The notes: a model not told the origin generated them from the letters alone. Counted from the stretch's first letter, positions 23,670 through 35,571 are shown. The stretch: 64,000 nucleotides of DNA from Lathyrus oleraceus (GCF_024323335.1 NC_066581.1:34242699-34306698), one strand, 5' to 3'. Numbers and translations are program-made.

Positions 23670-23830
23670 GCTCGCTAAGTTGAAACCCCAAAAGGGCGGC
23701 TTAGGCAAAAATGAGCGTCTCGGTGGAGAACCCGCAAGGGCGATCCAGGAAAAAGTTAGAGACATTAAAAGAATATTTGCATCCCGCTAGATTGAGTACC
23801 TCACCCTGGGGCAATCTAGGCAAAAATTAG
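23670..23830 (+). other. Three stem-loops just after pol, each before AGGCAAAAA
   Basis: Three consecutive hairpins. The first has stem CTAAG/CTTAG with an inner CCC/GGG (23675-23704). The second has TGGA/TCCA with an inner CCCGCAAGGG, which has a GNRA-type loop (23724-23747). The third has CTAGATTG/CAATCTAG (23787-23819). They are followed by GGCAAAAATGAG, GGAAAAAGTTAG and GGCAAAAATTAG. The same plan with different paired arms suggests an RNA element of the retrotransposon transcript. Confidence 0.65.
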
Positions 23831-26800
23831 GGATTTGGCAAGTAACTGCATCCCGACAAGACTCTTTGTTCTACAGCTGTCTTTTCGTCAGAGATTCTTG
23901 ATTCGTCGTTAACTGAAGCTTCGAATACATCGAGATTCAAATTGGTAGAGAAAGGATCATTATGTTCAATGTAGCCCTCTTCCAATATATATCACTGATT
24001 TCAAATTTGTACAGATCTATGGAGTCTCGCCATTTGCAGGCTACCATTCCATCAAATAAATTTGAGCTTTTATCCAATTGTTTGCACTCTTATTTGTTTC
24101 AATTCAACAAAGGTTTTGCATGTTTTAAACAAACAAATTTTTTCAAATTGTTGTTTTAAACAGAGTGAACATTCACAATGATGAAAGGATACTCAAGAAT
24201 TTCTCAGTGCTCTCCCAAGGGTGGCATGATTTCCAACAGGGTAAGACATTTGTTCATATTCCTGGCATGGTTGTATCCTCTTTATCCAGATTGTTGTTAG
24301 GGTTGTTCCCCAAGCAGAGCTTCTGTTGAGATTTTGTTCCCTGAGCAGAGTGTTTGTTGAGAACTTCACAATCCTCTCCAACAATATTCTCTCCCCAGCA
24401 TGGGTGTTTTCCTTCTGGAAGATTTGGTAGTTGGTGGGTTGACATCCCGGTACTTCGGCTATTTCCTCAGTATAGTCGCCAGCGGAGTGGTTGATATGAT
24501 ATACTTGATCTATGCTATTTCTCCCCATCAGAGCATTTGGTGAGGTTTTCACCTCTTATCCCTTCAGCAGAGCAGTGATTGTTTCCTCCTCATCAGTTAT
24601 TGTTTTCGTCTTGGAAGGTTCAACATTTGGTGTTTGATCACCAGTTCTCCTTCTTATCCTCAGATAATTAGCCAGTGGATTCGTGTTACGGTGGATTGCG
24701 TCTATGATGTTTCCTGCAGAAGTTTCGTGATTTCCCTGCAGTATATTCAACAGAGTTGGTATCCTCAACAGAGTTACTTTTGTGGCAGTTTCTGCCTGTT
24801 GTGGACTTCTGTTCCCTAGATGGGTTGGTTGGTGATCTATCATCCTTAGACTTGGTGATTTCCTGATGCTTTTGATCCCCAGTAGAGTGGCTTGTGTGCA
24901 GAATCTACTTGTGTGATCTATTTTTCCCTCAGCGGGTTTATCCCCAATGGAGTGGCTGACAGTATCCCCAGTAGAGTTGCTTGTGCGACTAGATTCTACT
25001 TGTGTGTTTTGTTTTCTTCAGCAGTTCTTGCTTGTGCAGTGAACTCTTGTTTCCCAGTTGATACTGAGGATCCCCTGCAAAAATCTCGAGATTTCTCCAT
25101 TTCCCCAACAGATTTGTTTTTGTGGCAGTTTCTGCTTGTTGAGAACTTCGGTTCCCCAGTTGGGTTGATTGATGATCCATCACTCAGAGATTTTGTGATT
25201 TCTTTGATATCTCTGATCTTCTGTTTTTTTTCAACAGATCTTCGCTTTTTAGCAGGAAGATCTCCAGCAGATTGGCTTTCCAGTTGGATTTCTTTGGATT
25301 TTCCTCTGGAAGTGTAGTACCGGGCGTTTGATTCTTGGGCCTGTTTGTGTTAGATATGTCTGTTTTGTCAGCATTCATCAAACATAAATTACGCATATTC
25401 ATGCATACTTTCAACATTCAGATATTCATGATTGCATTTTTGCCATATATCTTTTGCTTGTTGTCTCCTGCTATTGGTGATCTAGACCTCTCCAGTAGAT
25501 CTTCCCAAGCAGATGTCGGGTGTCTAATCTCTCAATATAGAGTCAGCCCCATAAGCAGAAAGTGTTTGTTTGTCCTTCCGCAGTTCCCCACTGAGATATA
25601 TCCTCGTGGATGACGGTTTTTTCCGTTTCCTCCCAACACATATATTGGGATGGGTCTTCCTATTGAGTTATATCCTCATTAGGACGAGTCTTGATTCAGT
25701 TTGCCTTTTGGTTTGATCCTGAATTGGCATTTTTTTTCAACTGTCTCTTGTGCTTCCCTGTGGAATAAATGAATGAATTGCCCAGTAATCGGCAATAATT
25801 CTTTTTATCCCCAGCGGAGTTTGGGCCTCTACCCAGTAACCGGTAGTTGTAAGTCCTACGTTCCTTTCCCTCTTGGCGGAATTTGTGGTTATATACCTTT
25901 TATTCCTCGGCAAGAGTCGTTGGTTTTCTACCCAGTATTCGGTAGTCGTAAATCCTATTATTTTTTCCTGCTCCTCAGCAGTTGGTGGTTTGTTATAAAC
26001 CCTATTTTGTTTCCCGTGCGGAGTTGTGATTCTTTCATTCCCCACGCAGAGAATTGTTGGTTTTCTACCACGTATTCGGTAGTTATAAATCCTACTTTTA
26101 TCCCCTAGCAGAGGTAACCTTTGTGGTTCATTCTGGTTGATGGTGGATTTTGTGGTCTTCTACCCAGTATTCGGTAGTCGTAAATCCTATGTTGTTGTTG
26201 TCTCCTTAGCGGAGTCTGTGCTTTCTTGTGGATAATTGTCGTATGCTAGCAATCTTATCCTTCGCCAGGGTTTGTGGTCTTCTACCCCGTGTTCGGTAGT
26301 TGTAAATCCTAATTTCTCCCCTTTGCAGAGTTAACCTTGTTGTTTATCCTAACCGATGATGGTTACTCTTTGTGGTTATTCTCATCCAGTTTTCGATGTT
26401 GATATTTCCGCTTTCTCCTGGGTAATTGCCGTATGCTAGCAATTTTATCCCCAGCAGATCTTTCCTTGTGGATAATTGTCGGATGCTAGCAATTTTATCC
26501 TCAGTGGGTCCTTTCACCGTATGCCAGTGATTTGTTCCCCGAATCATTGATGTTTATCAATGCATCCCTAGTGAGTCATCTTTCATTTACCCTTTTGTCG
26601 GTAATGTTTGTTGCTCCCTTTGATTGGTCATCTTTATATACCTAGTTTTGGTATCCCGATGCCTTTCTTTTCGGTCGATTTATCCTTTATTAACCCAGTA
26701 ACCGATTGTGGATAATCTTCCATGCGAGTATGTTTTCCATGTTCTGACGGTAATGGATAATATATCTCATGCACTCTTCAGTCGAAGCCTGTTGTGTTTC

Positions 26801-28136
26801 CCCAGTTGAGTAAGATTCGTGTTCCTTTGTGGAATCGAATGTTCTTTGTTCTCTCTTTTTGAGCGTATCTTCCAGTAACTGGTGATATGTCTCTTGGATA
26901 ATTGCCGGATGCTTGCAATTTATCCCCTGTGAGTTATCTTTCGTTTACCCTGTTGTTGTTGGTATCGATTGTCTCTCTTTTCGGTCGGTCACCTATTATA
27001 TACCCAGTAGCCGGTATCCCTGGTGTTCCTTCCATGCGAGTATATTATCTACGTTCTGACGGTAATAGATAATATATCTCATGCGAGTGTACTATCCACG
27101 TTCTGACGGTAATGGATATTATATCTCATGCGCTCTTGGGTTTTTTTCCAGCTGAGTAAGATTCGTTTTCCCGTTGCGGACTCGAATGTCCATCCTGTAA
27201 GTCGATTTGCTTTTTTCAAGCCCTCCTTTTGGATGATGAGTGTTTTGGCATATATACCAATTCACGCTTTGGTCGGCCACCTATTATATACCCAGTAACC
27301 GGTATCCCTGGTGTTCCTTCCTTTCTGCTCCCTATTATGACCTTGGTCCCCTGTGGAGTCAGATTTTCCTGAGTTGATGTACCTTTTTCAGGTCTTTCTC
27401 AGATGTTTGGTTGATTGATATCTCTCACCCTTATACCGGTCTTAGATATTCATTCTTCCTGAGCTTGTTATTCTCTCACCCTTATACCGGTGTTTAGATC
27501 ACATGTCTCTTTGAGTTTGTTACCTAGTAACCGGTAACACCTCATCTTGCAGTTTTTCTCCAGGAGAGTCTCTTTGTTAGACATTCCCCATTGGAGTTTC
27601 CGTTGTGATTTTGCCCTTTTGCTGTATTGGCGTTTTCCCCAATATATGCAGTTTTCCCCGGCAGGGAGGTTCTGTGTGAATCCTTTTCCCCAGTCCGAGT
27701 TCGGATTTTCATCCGAGGTATCCTTCATGGATAGTTTGAGTCAGCTTGAGTCTTTCCAATGGATGTGTTTTCCTTTGGAATTCTTCTTTTCCCCAGTTTG
27801 AGTCCTTTACTCCCCATTGAGGTCTATAATCCAGTCGTGTTCTGTTCGCGCCGCGTCAGTTTCCTCTAATTCAGAGTCGTGTCCTACTCACGCATTCTTT
27901 TTCTTATCCCCATGAGAGTCCTGTTAGAGTCTCTGTTCCTGGTGAGTGTATTACTCCGATGGATCGTCTTTTCTTTGTGGACCCATATTCACCACAGAGT
28001 TTGTTTCTTTTACATGCATACATTTGCATCATGAGGTCTCTTAGGGACCAAAATTTGTCTCATTACTGTTATTTAAGCCCATTCTACCGCGTCGAGATGA
28101 AGACTTTAACCTTCACTTCTCCGGCTAAAATGACCT
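23831..28136 (+). repeat. Element B non-coding post-pol tract
   Basis: About 4.3 kb without a supported gene between pol and the 3' LTR, typical in length for Ogre. From 24180 to 25330 it is a degenerate array of CCCCAGCAGAGT-like and TTGTTGAGATTTC-like pieces. From 25740 to 27560 it is a mixture of hairpin repeats (separate entry). From 27560 to 28136 it is T-rich with GTTTTCCCC motifs. Minus-strand ORFs such as 25737-26045 read through the repeats and are not genes. Confidence 0.8.
25829..27537 (+). repeat. Dispersed hairpin repeats in element B post-pol tract
   Basis: Three families. Family 1 has core CAGTAACCGG in stems CTACC/GGTAG (25829, 25928, 26065, 26160, 26282), ATACC/GGTAT (26638, 27000, 27288) and TTACC/GGTAA (27520). 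Family 2 is GGATAATTG...CAATTTTATCC around CGTATGCTAG (about 26231, 26411, 26469, 26895). Family 3 surrounds GTTCTGACGGTAAT with arms that differ per copy, for example TATATTATCT/AGATAATATA (27030-27080), ATCC/GGAT (about 27090-27117) and CCAT/ATGG (about 26731-26754). All three keep pairing while the stems vary. Confidence 0.75.
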
Positions 28137-28150
28137 TAAATAGGGGCATC
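28137..28150 (+). promoter_or_regulatory. Polypurine tract of element B
   Basis: A purine-rich stretch, AAATAGGGGCATC, lies immediately before the 3' LTR start (TGTAAGACCCC at 28151). This is where plus-strand DNA synthesis would be primed. The position is inferred from adjacency to the LTR. Confidence 0.7.
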
Positions 28151-31100
28151 TGTAAGACCCCAATTTTGTTCCTAAGATCCCTCATGGCATCATATCATAT
28201 CATTTCATTGCCTCAAGGATCATTGGACACCTTGCTTCCTTCCCTATGGGTGGGTTATCTTTTTGAGAGTGATTCTTGATCACCAAGCATGTTTGCATTG
28301 GTATATCATTGCTTTTCTTTTCTAATCACTAACCAAAAGTACAAAAATATGTCACCTAACCTTTGTCTTGCAGATGAAGCAATAACAGGTCAAGGCAATC
28401 AAAGTCATTCATTGAGCAATAGATGGTGGTCATCTTTGAGATTTGGACCCCACAATCATTCACAAGAGTTCATATGAGCTATGGTGTTATTTTGAAGCAA
28501 AATCCCAAGTGGTAGAGGCTTGAATTTCATCAGAACATTGTCAAGTCATCTGAAGGCCTAAAAAGTCAACTGCAAAGTCAATTGTGGATTTGGAGGTGGG
28601 AAGTGATTAGAAATACTTCATTCATGTTCAAACAAGTCTCATTTAACATTTCAAACACTCACATTGAAGAATTTGAGGTCAGGTCAAGAATTTCCAAAAA
28701 TAGAAAGTGACCTATAATTTGAACTTTCCAAAAATGGAAATATTTTGGACCAACTTCAACTCAATATTACATCATTAAGAAAGATTCAAATGAAATTTTG
28801 TTGAACATGAAAGTTGTAGATCTTTCTCTCCCATTTCCAAAATGTCCAAGATCATGAGCATATGATGTGTGGTTAAGGAGATATGATCCAATCATGGCAA
28901 AGTGTGCATGGGACTTCAAATGAGCATAACTTTTCAACCAAAGCTCCAAAATGAGTGGTTCTTTTTGAATTATTCTCCTCTTGACCTCTAATTTCCAAAT
29001 CATGCATCACATTACATGAATTGTCATCACATGATCATTTGTTAATCCATGGTTTTTTTGGAGGGAAATTACAAAATTCAAAATTGGTGCATTGTTTGAA
29101 CTTTTTGCCATTACCATTGGTTTTAAAATTTGATTTTAAGTGAAAATGAATGAAATTCGTGCACTGTTCACACATGCATTCCATGCATGAGGTGAAAAAC
29201 CATTTTTGCACTTACACCTTCAAACTTGCTAATCACCTTTGGCTTTGGCTTAAACATGATTTGAGCATGATTAGTAGGACCTATATAAGGTTAATCCCAA
29301 CTGTTTTCACCATTAACATTCATTTTTCAGATATAGATCCAAAATTCTCAAAACTTTTCTCTCAATTTTTTTTGCAATTTCTTCAAACAAAAGCACTTTC
29401 TCTTGGTTGATTCATGCTCCTAAGGCATTGTTGAGCAAGATTGGAACAGAGAGAAACCGTGTCATATTGAAGCATACTCGAAGCTTGAAGCATCCATGGT
29501 GATTTCAAAATTTGCTGGATTCATGTGTAGTTAAGCTTCAATTTCATCATCAATCAACTCCATAAGCATTGTAAAGAAGATTTGGAGCATTGGCTGAGCT
29601 TGTAGCGCGAGATTCCAACTTTTGTACTTCAAGAGGTCACAAATCGAATCTCTTAATTTTAAAATCCATTGCTATGTTGTTGTAGATCTCTTTGTGCTGG
29701 TAATTCTGAGCTTTGAATCGTGAATTTTGGTGTAATAATGACTGAGTTAGGTTGAATTAAAGTTTCATGCATGAAATTTCCTTTGCTCGATTCTCTCTTA
29801 ACATGTGGAATTAGGTTTAGTTCTTATGTGATCTTTAATCTATGTTGAAAGACCTACGTGATGATGTGCTTGTTTTGATTTTCTGAGAAATTTTTCTGGA
29901 ATGCATGAAGAACACGTACACTGTTCATCTTCTTCATGAGGAAGAAGATGAAGTTCACCATAGGCCACGGTTTTGATCTTTTGGAAACAGATTCACTGGT
30001 TTGCATATGTTAGCTTAGGGCTCGTTTCTGATTGGTTCATGCATTGCCTTGTTCGCACATTGATTGGTCCATATTGCTTTGACCGCACACACTCAGCATT
30101 GACCTGGCCACGTACTTAAGTGAAACGGTGCATTTTGCACCTTGGCGCGTTTCACATTTGAATTCGTACTGAATTCGATTCCCAGCGCCAGCAACAATTT
30201 AAATGCTTCACACTTTTTCCTTTTCCCTCCATAATCATGCTATGTGCTTCATGTTTTTTTTAATTTTTCTTCCAACTTTAAAAATTCATAACAATTTGAA
30301 AATTTATCCAAAAATACCTGTTTTTTGCATAGTGATCCTTGAGATGTCTATTTTCTAATGATCATAATTTCCAAAGTTGTGCTTGGCTGGATTTTATTTG
30401 GTGCTAGGTTATGTGAGCATGTATCCATATTTGACCTTGCCTTGCTTATCATGTTGTGAAATGCTTGTTTCTTATCCAATGAATGTGAAATTTTGCATGA
30501 TGAAACTAGACACATTGCTTGACATTTTGGTTTTGGTTTGACATTTTTCTCAATTACCAATTCTGTTTCATGCATGTACTCAGTTGGTGTGACAATTTGT
30601 GTCACACCTTTGCTTGTTCAACTTGTACCATGTGATTGCCATGCCAAATGATCTTTGATGCTTCTGATTTTTTGTATGTTGATCATGTTAGATGTCTTGA
30701 TTGTGCATGAATTTTTCCAGATTTATTTGAATCATTTCTGTTTTGATTTGAATTTTTCATTCATGTTGATCACATATGAGCTTTGAAATTGCCTTGAACT
30801 TCTTTTGATCATGAAATGCTTTTGGTGATTGATTTTGATATGAGACCTTTTGGAATGTGTCAATATGAGATTGAAGTTACTTTGTGTTAAATTTCAGCTC
30901 CTGTTTTGAATTTTTTCTCTATCTTTGACCCTAGGCTTTGACCTAGTGGTTTGTGGCTTACATTTGAGTTTTGATTTCAGGTTTAAGCATCCAACTGCCA
31001 TGGTTAATGATGCTTCATCACTTTAATATTGATGTTTGCTTTTGATTAATAACCTTTGTGTGTTTTGTAGGTTGATGTTGACTCATTTGAGTTTGACTTT

Positions 31101-33299
31101 TGGCTTACACATTTTGTACATTGGGATTGTTTGTTGCTTATTGACTGTTGTTTGATTGTCTGAGTATTGTACTGATTTGTTTAGTGTTTCCACAGGTACT
31201 TAAGTTGCTTTAAGTTCATTTTGAACTTTGCTTTGCTTGGTTGCTTAACCACTTAGGTATAACTCCTCTTCTTCATGTAGTCTGGAAGACCTACTGTTAT
31301 TGGTAGGCACCTGTCTGAAGTCCTCCTTAAGAGGCAATGCTTGTGTTTGTTTAAGTTTGTGCCAAGAAGGAAAAGTCCTCTTAGGAGGCAATTGGCAGAT
31401 AAAAGAGATGTGTAATCCATCTCCTGCTACTCAGTGTGTCATTCACCTTGCTCACACAATATGTTGATGCATTGTGAATAATAACCCAAGATCTTATAGA
31501 GTCAATCATTTGTGGAGAAGAGTTCCAACTTTCTGAACTCCCACACTTTCCATTATTTAAAGCTCTCCCTGACCAGGGATAAGAGCTATGAGGCACACCC
31601 CTCATCTCCATTTCATCTGCTTCACCCTAACCCTCAATGTTAGGGTTAAGAGCACAAAATACCCCATTCCAGTTGGTTGTAAAGCCTAACCTTGATTGAG
31701 CCTAATTGATTGTATATAGTGTGTGCTAATTGACTTGTTTGTCTGCTTACTTGATTCATCTGTGCATATTTGCTTGAGTCTGCCTTTGTGCATTTATCAT
31801 CATTAATTGTATATCATTTCATGAGCATTGTTCATATCTTTGTGACACTTTGTTTGTCCATTGAGGAGTCAATTGTAAGTCCATTTATTGGCAGTTGTTT
31901 CCTATGATCTGGAAGGAGTTGGGACTAAGACCATTGATTGGCATCCTATTTCCTTGGAGTCAAGTGTAAGACCATTTATTGGCAACTTGTTTCCTCTTGC
32001 TTATTGCATTTGTTGTTTGTTTCTTGTGAGGAGTCAATTGTAAGTCCATCTATTGACATTTGTTTCCTATGATCATTCCTTGGAGACTAGTATAAGTCCA
32101 TTGATTGGCATCTGGTATCCATATTTTGTTTTAGGAGATTGGAATAAGTCCATTGATTGGCATCTGGTATCCTTGTTTCTTTGCCTTTGTGAGATTGGTA
32201 TAAGTCCATTGATTGACATCCGGTATCCATTTTGTTTTGTGAGATTGGAATAAGTCCATTGATTGGCATCCAGTATCCATGTGCTTTGTGCATATGTTAT
32301 TTGCATTATTGCCTATTCCAAAGGAATCACTTGAATCATCCACATATGATCTCAAGAGGTGAACATCTAAGAAGTTTTGCATCCCTTAACCATCCCACCT
32401 TTTTTTGTTCTAAACCTCCATTTGCATATTGACCCAAACTTGAAAACTATTGTGCAAACATTTTCATCTCTCTTCAAATTAGAAACCTAGGCCTTAAGCC
32501 TCTGATTTTTCAAAACTTCATTTTCACAATACTTCTTTTGAATTGAATTCTAATCATACTTTGACCCTCTTTTTGTGAATAAATCCTAATTGGTTAATTT
32601 CACTCATTCAATTGTTTTGTGGCTTTGTCCATTCTTGATAAGTTTTCATACATTAGCCATAGGTTTGATTTATCCTAGTTGGTTGATGTTAATCTCACCT
32701 TTTGTCCTTAGTGATTGAATTGTAAGTCTTCCTTGCTTATTATAGGGTTAACCCCTCACTAGCAAGTTGAAGCTTTTCTCACATGGTGGACTTGTTGTTT
32801 GCATAAGGTTGAGTTTTCTCCCGTGGATAACGAAAGACCTTAGGGCTTTTGTTTTAAAATCAATTCACTTATTTTTGGAAATCTTTTAGCCGAACTACGG
32901 CGTTTTGATCCTTACCTTCCATGGAAAGGTACGTAGGCAACGGGTTCATCCGTTCAAACACAAAAATAATAATTTGTATATTCTTTTCTCATCCCTTCAA
33001 TCATGTTTGCACAATAAATATTTCATAAACAAATAACATTTCATACAACAAGTTGTGAAAAGGGCTCCCTAGGAGTACCTAGGACGTTTTGGGTGCCTAA
33101 CACCTTCCCATTGCGTAATTAACCCCTTACCCAGATCTCTGATCTTTTCATTAGTTTTCTATGTGTAAAACTTCTTAGGCTTTTGTTCGCTTTTTAGCCA
33201 TTCCTTTGGATAAATAAAAGTGCGGTGGCGACTCGATTCTTTGTATGCTTTGCTTTTGATTTAATCAATAAATCATAAAGTGACGAATACACCGCTACA
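28151..33299 (+). mobile_element. Element B 3' LTR, complete (5149 bp)
   Basis: It starts TGTAAGACCCCAATTTTG, the start known for Ogre LTRs, and ends GCTACA at 33299. The last 2673 bp match the remaining 5' LTR at about 99.5 percent. It contains, in order, an AT-rich region with no repeats recognised (28151-30620), a hairpin tract (31285-31420), the AAGTCCAT repeat array (31855-32290), the GAACTACG hairpin box (near 32890-32940), GGGTGCCTAACACCTTCCC (33091) and a TTTGGATAAATAAAAG...GGTGGCGACTC block (33206-33236). CACTT at 33300 may be the target duplication, but its partner is outside the window. No gene inside. Confidence 0.92.
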
Positions 33300-35571
33300 C
33301 ACTTCATGCCAAAGTGCCACCAAATTTTGACACATCAATAGTAAATTTTTCGCCGCGTTTGGATTTCGCGAATAACATTAATCTTTGTTATCTCGCACAA
33401 ACCGGTTTGAGCACACTGTTTCAATTCAATTATTTTATATTCAATATTATCACTTGTATCCATTTAAAATTAATTAATTAAAGTTTTGATTTAATTAAGA
33501 TAATTTTGTTAGCTAATTTTAATTAACTTAATTATTCGATTGCGATTAAGTCTTAATTGAATAATTTTGATAATTGATTTTAATTACTTTAATTAGATGA
33601 CTTAATTGAATTTTAAACAATTAATCCTCGGACCGACACATTCCACTATCATCCTCCATTACATAAAACAAATTCAATTTCATTCAATTTCATCACCAAT
33701 ACAAAACTATTCTAAACCACTAAAATCACACAATTCTTAATTTAACATCAAGCCCATTTTCAAACACCTTTGTAAGTCGATTGCTTTAGGCATCGCCATC
33801 AACCTCACATAGCTTACTCTTGGGCTTTCTTACAATGATACCTATTCGGTTATTAATTAATCGATTAGATAATTGATTCACTAAAATACAATTTATTCAC
33901 AAACATCAATTTAAAACTTCGATCCAACATCGAGTATTTTTATTAAAATTAAATTAAAACACCTAATTGCAATTGAGTACCTTTTCATTTGGAAATGAAA
34001 AGGGGGATGGTTTTGAGTTTTCAATTCCTCTCCTCGATTATTTGAATACGAGTTCTCTTACTCGGTTAGTCAAATGGTCGTCACTTCTATCCGTTTAAGC
34101 ACAATCAAACCGAATCATTTTTGTAATAAGAAATGAAAAGGGAGATGACTTTGAGTTTTCAACTTCTCTCCTCAACTGTTTGAATACGAGTTCTCTTACT
34201 CGGTTAGTCAAATAATTTTCATCTCTCTTAAAGACTTTCCTAACTCGTTTAAATCAAACTATTTCATAATAACGAAATGAAAAAGGAGATGACTTTGAGT
34301 TTTCAACTTCTCTCCCCAATCGTTTGAATACGAATTCTCTTACTCGATCAGTCAAACAATTGTCATTTTTCACAAACATACAACTTAATCAAATCATTTT
34401 CACAAAAATTATACGAAAAGGGAGATGGTTTTGAGTTTTCAATTCCTCTTCTCAAATGCTTGGATATGAGTTGTCTTACTCATCCATTCAAGTACTTGTC
34501 GGTTATCTAAAATACATCGACCATACATCAACCTTATTTTCATAAATATTCAGATGAAACAGAAAGCGGTCTAGAGTCTTCTATTCCTTTTTCCGATTAT
34601 TAGGATACGAGTTGTCTTACTCGATTATCCGAGTATTCGTCATCCATTCAAAACACATTAATTATCATTAAAATCCTTTTACAATTAAGGATGAAAAAGA
34701 AGGTGGTCTAGAGTCTTCTATTCCCTTTCCCGATTATTAGGATACGAGTTGTCTTACTCGATTATCCGAGTATTCATCATCCATTTAAAACACCTTAACT
34801 ATTATCAAACCTTTCCTATAATTAAAGATGAAAAAGAAAGTGGTCTAGAGTCTTCTATTCCCTTTCCCGACTGTTAGGATACGAGTTGTCTTACTCGACT
34901 ATCCGTGTAATCGTCATCCAATCAAAAACATCATAACCAATCAAACAAAATATCCAACATATTAATCCAACTTGTCACCCCCGTGTGACTGAAACTCTTT
35001 TCAGAAAGAACACTGTTAATCCTTTCCAATGCGCACAACAAACTAATGCTTAAGCCTCCGCCGAGAGTAGACAAGCCAACGTTTAGCCTTTAGGATGCGA
35101 TCTAAACAGTCGTTCATTAAAAGACACCAACCAACCGTAGTTCCCCGAACTACGAATGCTCTGATTTCCTTATTACACCATAAGGATACGTAGGCAGGAG
35201 ATTGTTGTATCTTCGCGAGCACACTAATAAAAACCCTCCCCTTTCCCTTTCTGAGGTTCTCATCCATTTCTATTTTCAATATTTTGTAACCCAAAAATAA
35301 CAAACAAACATAAATTAACACTCGAAACACAAATTAGAACTAAAAGGTTCCCGTTGAGTACAACGGACGTAAGGGGTGCTAATACCTTCCCCTTACGTAA
35401 TCCACTCCCGAACCCGAATATGGTTGCGACGACCATCATTCCATTTCCTAAAGGTTTTATCGATATTTTCCTATCCCTTCATTGGGATAAATAAAGTTCG
35501 GTGGCGACTCTGTTCGAACACTAAATATTTTCCGCGACCATCGCGAGGAATCGTATTTTTCGAGATGCGAC
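33300..35571 (+). mobile_element. Element D, end of 3' LTR, split by element B
   Basis: This is an older Ogre-like LTR end in plus orientation. It begins where B's LTR ends and ends GATGCGACA at 35571, as in element C. It has the shared blocks GGGGTGCTAATACCTTCCCC (about 35373), GGGATAAATAAAGTTCGG (about 35484) and TGGCGACTCTG (35502). No primer site follows, so it is the right boundary of the element and 35572 onward is the host side. The front of the LTR and the rest of D must lie left of element B, off the window. A small minus-strand ORF at 35043-35330 is chance. Confidence 0.82.
33995..34925 (+). repeat. Seven ~135-bp tandem repeats with hairpins in D LTR
   Basis: Units begin near 33995, 34130, 34270, 34415, 34555, 34685 and 34825. 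Each has GAAAAGGGAGATG, then GAGTTTTCAA or GAGTCTTCTATTCC, then a stem-loop around CGAGTTGTCTTACTCG. Stem bases vary but stay paired: outer ATTTGA/TCAAAT (34040-34075), GTTTGA/TCAAAT with a wobble (34178-34213), GTTTGA/TCAAAC (34322-34357); inner ATGAGT/ACTCAT in unit 4 (34466-34483); GGAT/ATCC in units 5-7. Confidence 0.85.

Noticed and set aside
25737..26108. ORFs of ~100 codons on both strands in the post-pol tract
   Set aside because: They read through hairpin repeats, which gives repeated YWVE/PVTGS-like peptides; not a gene.
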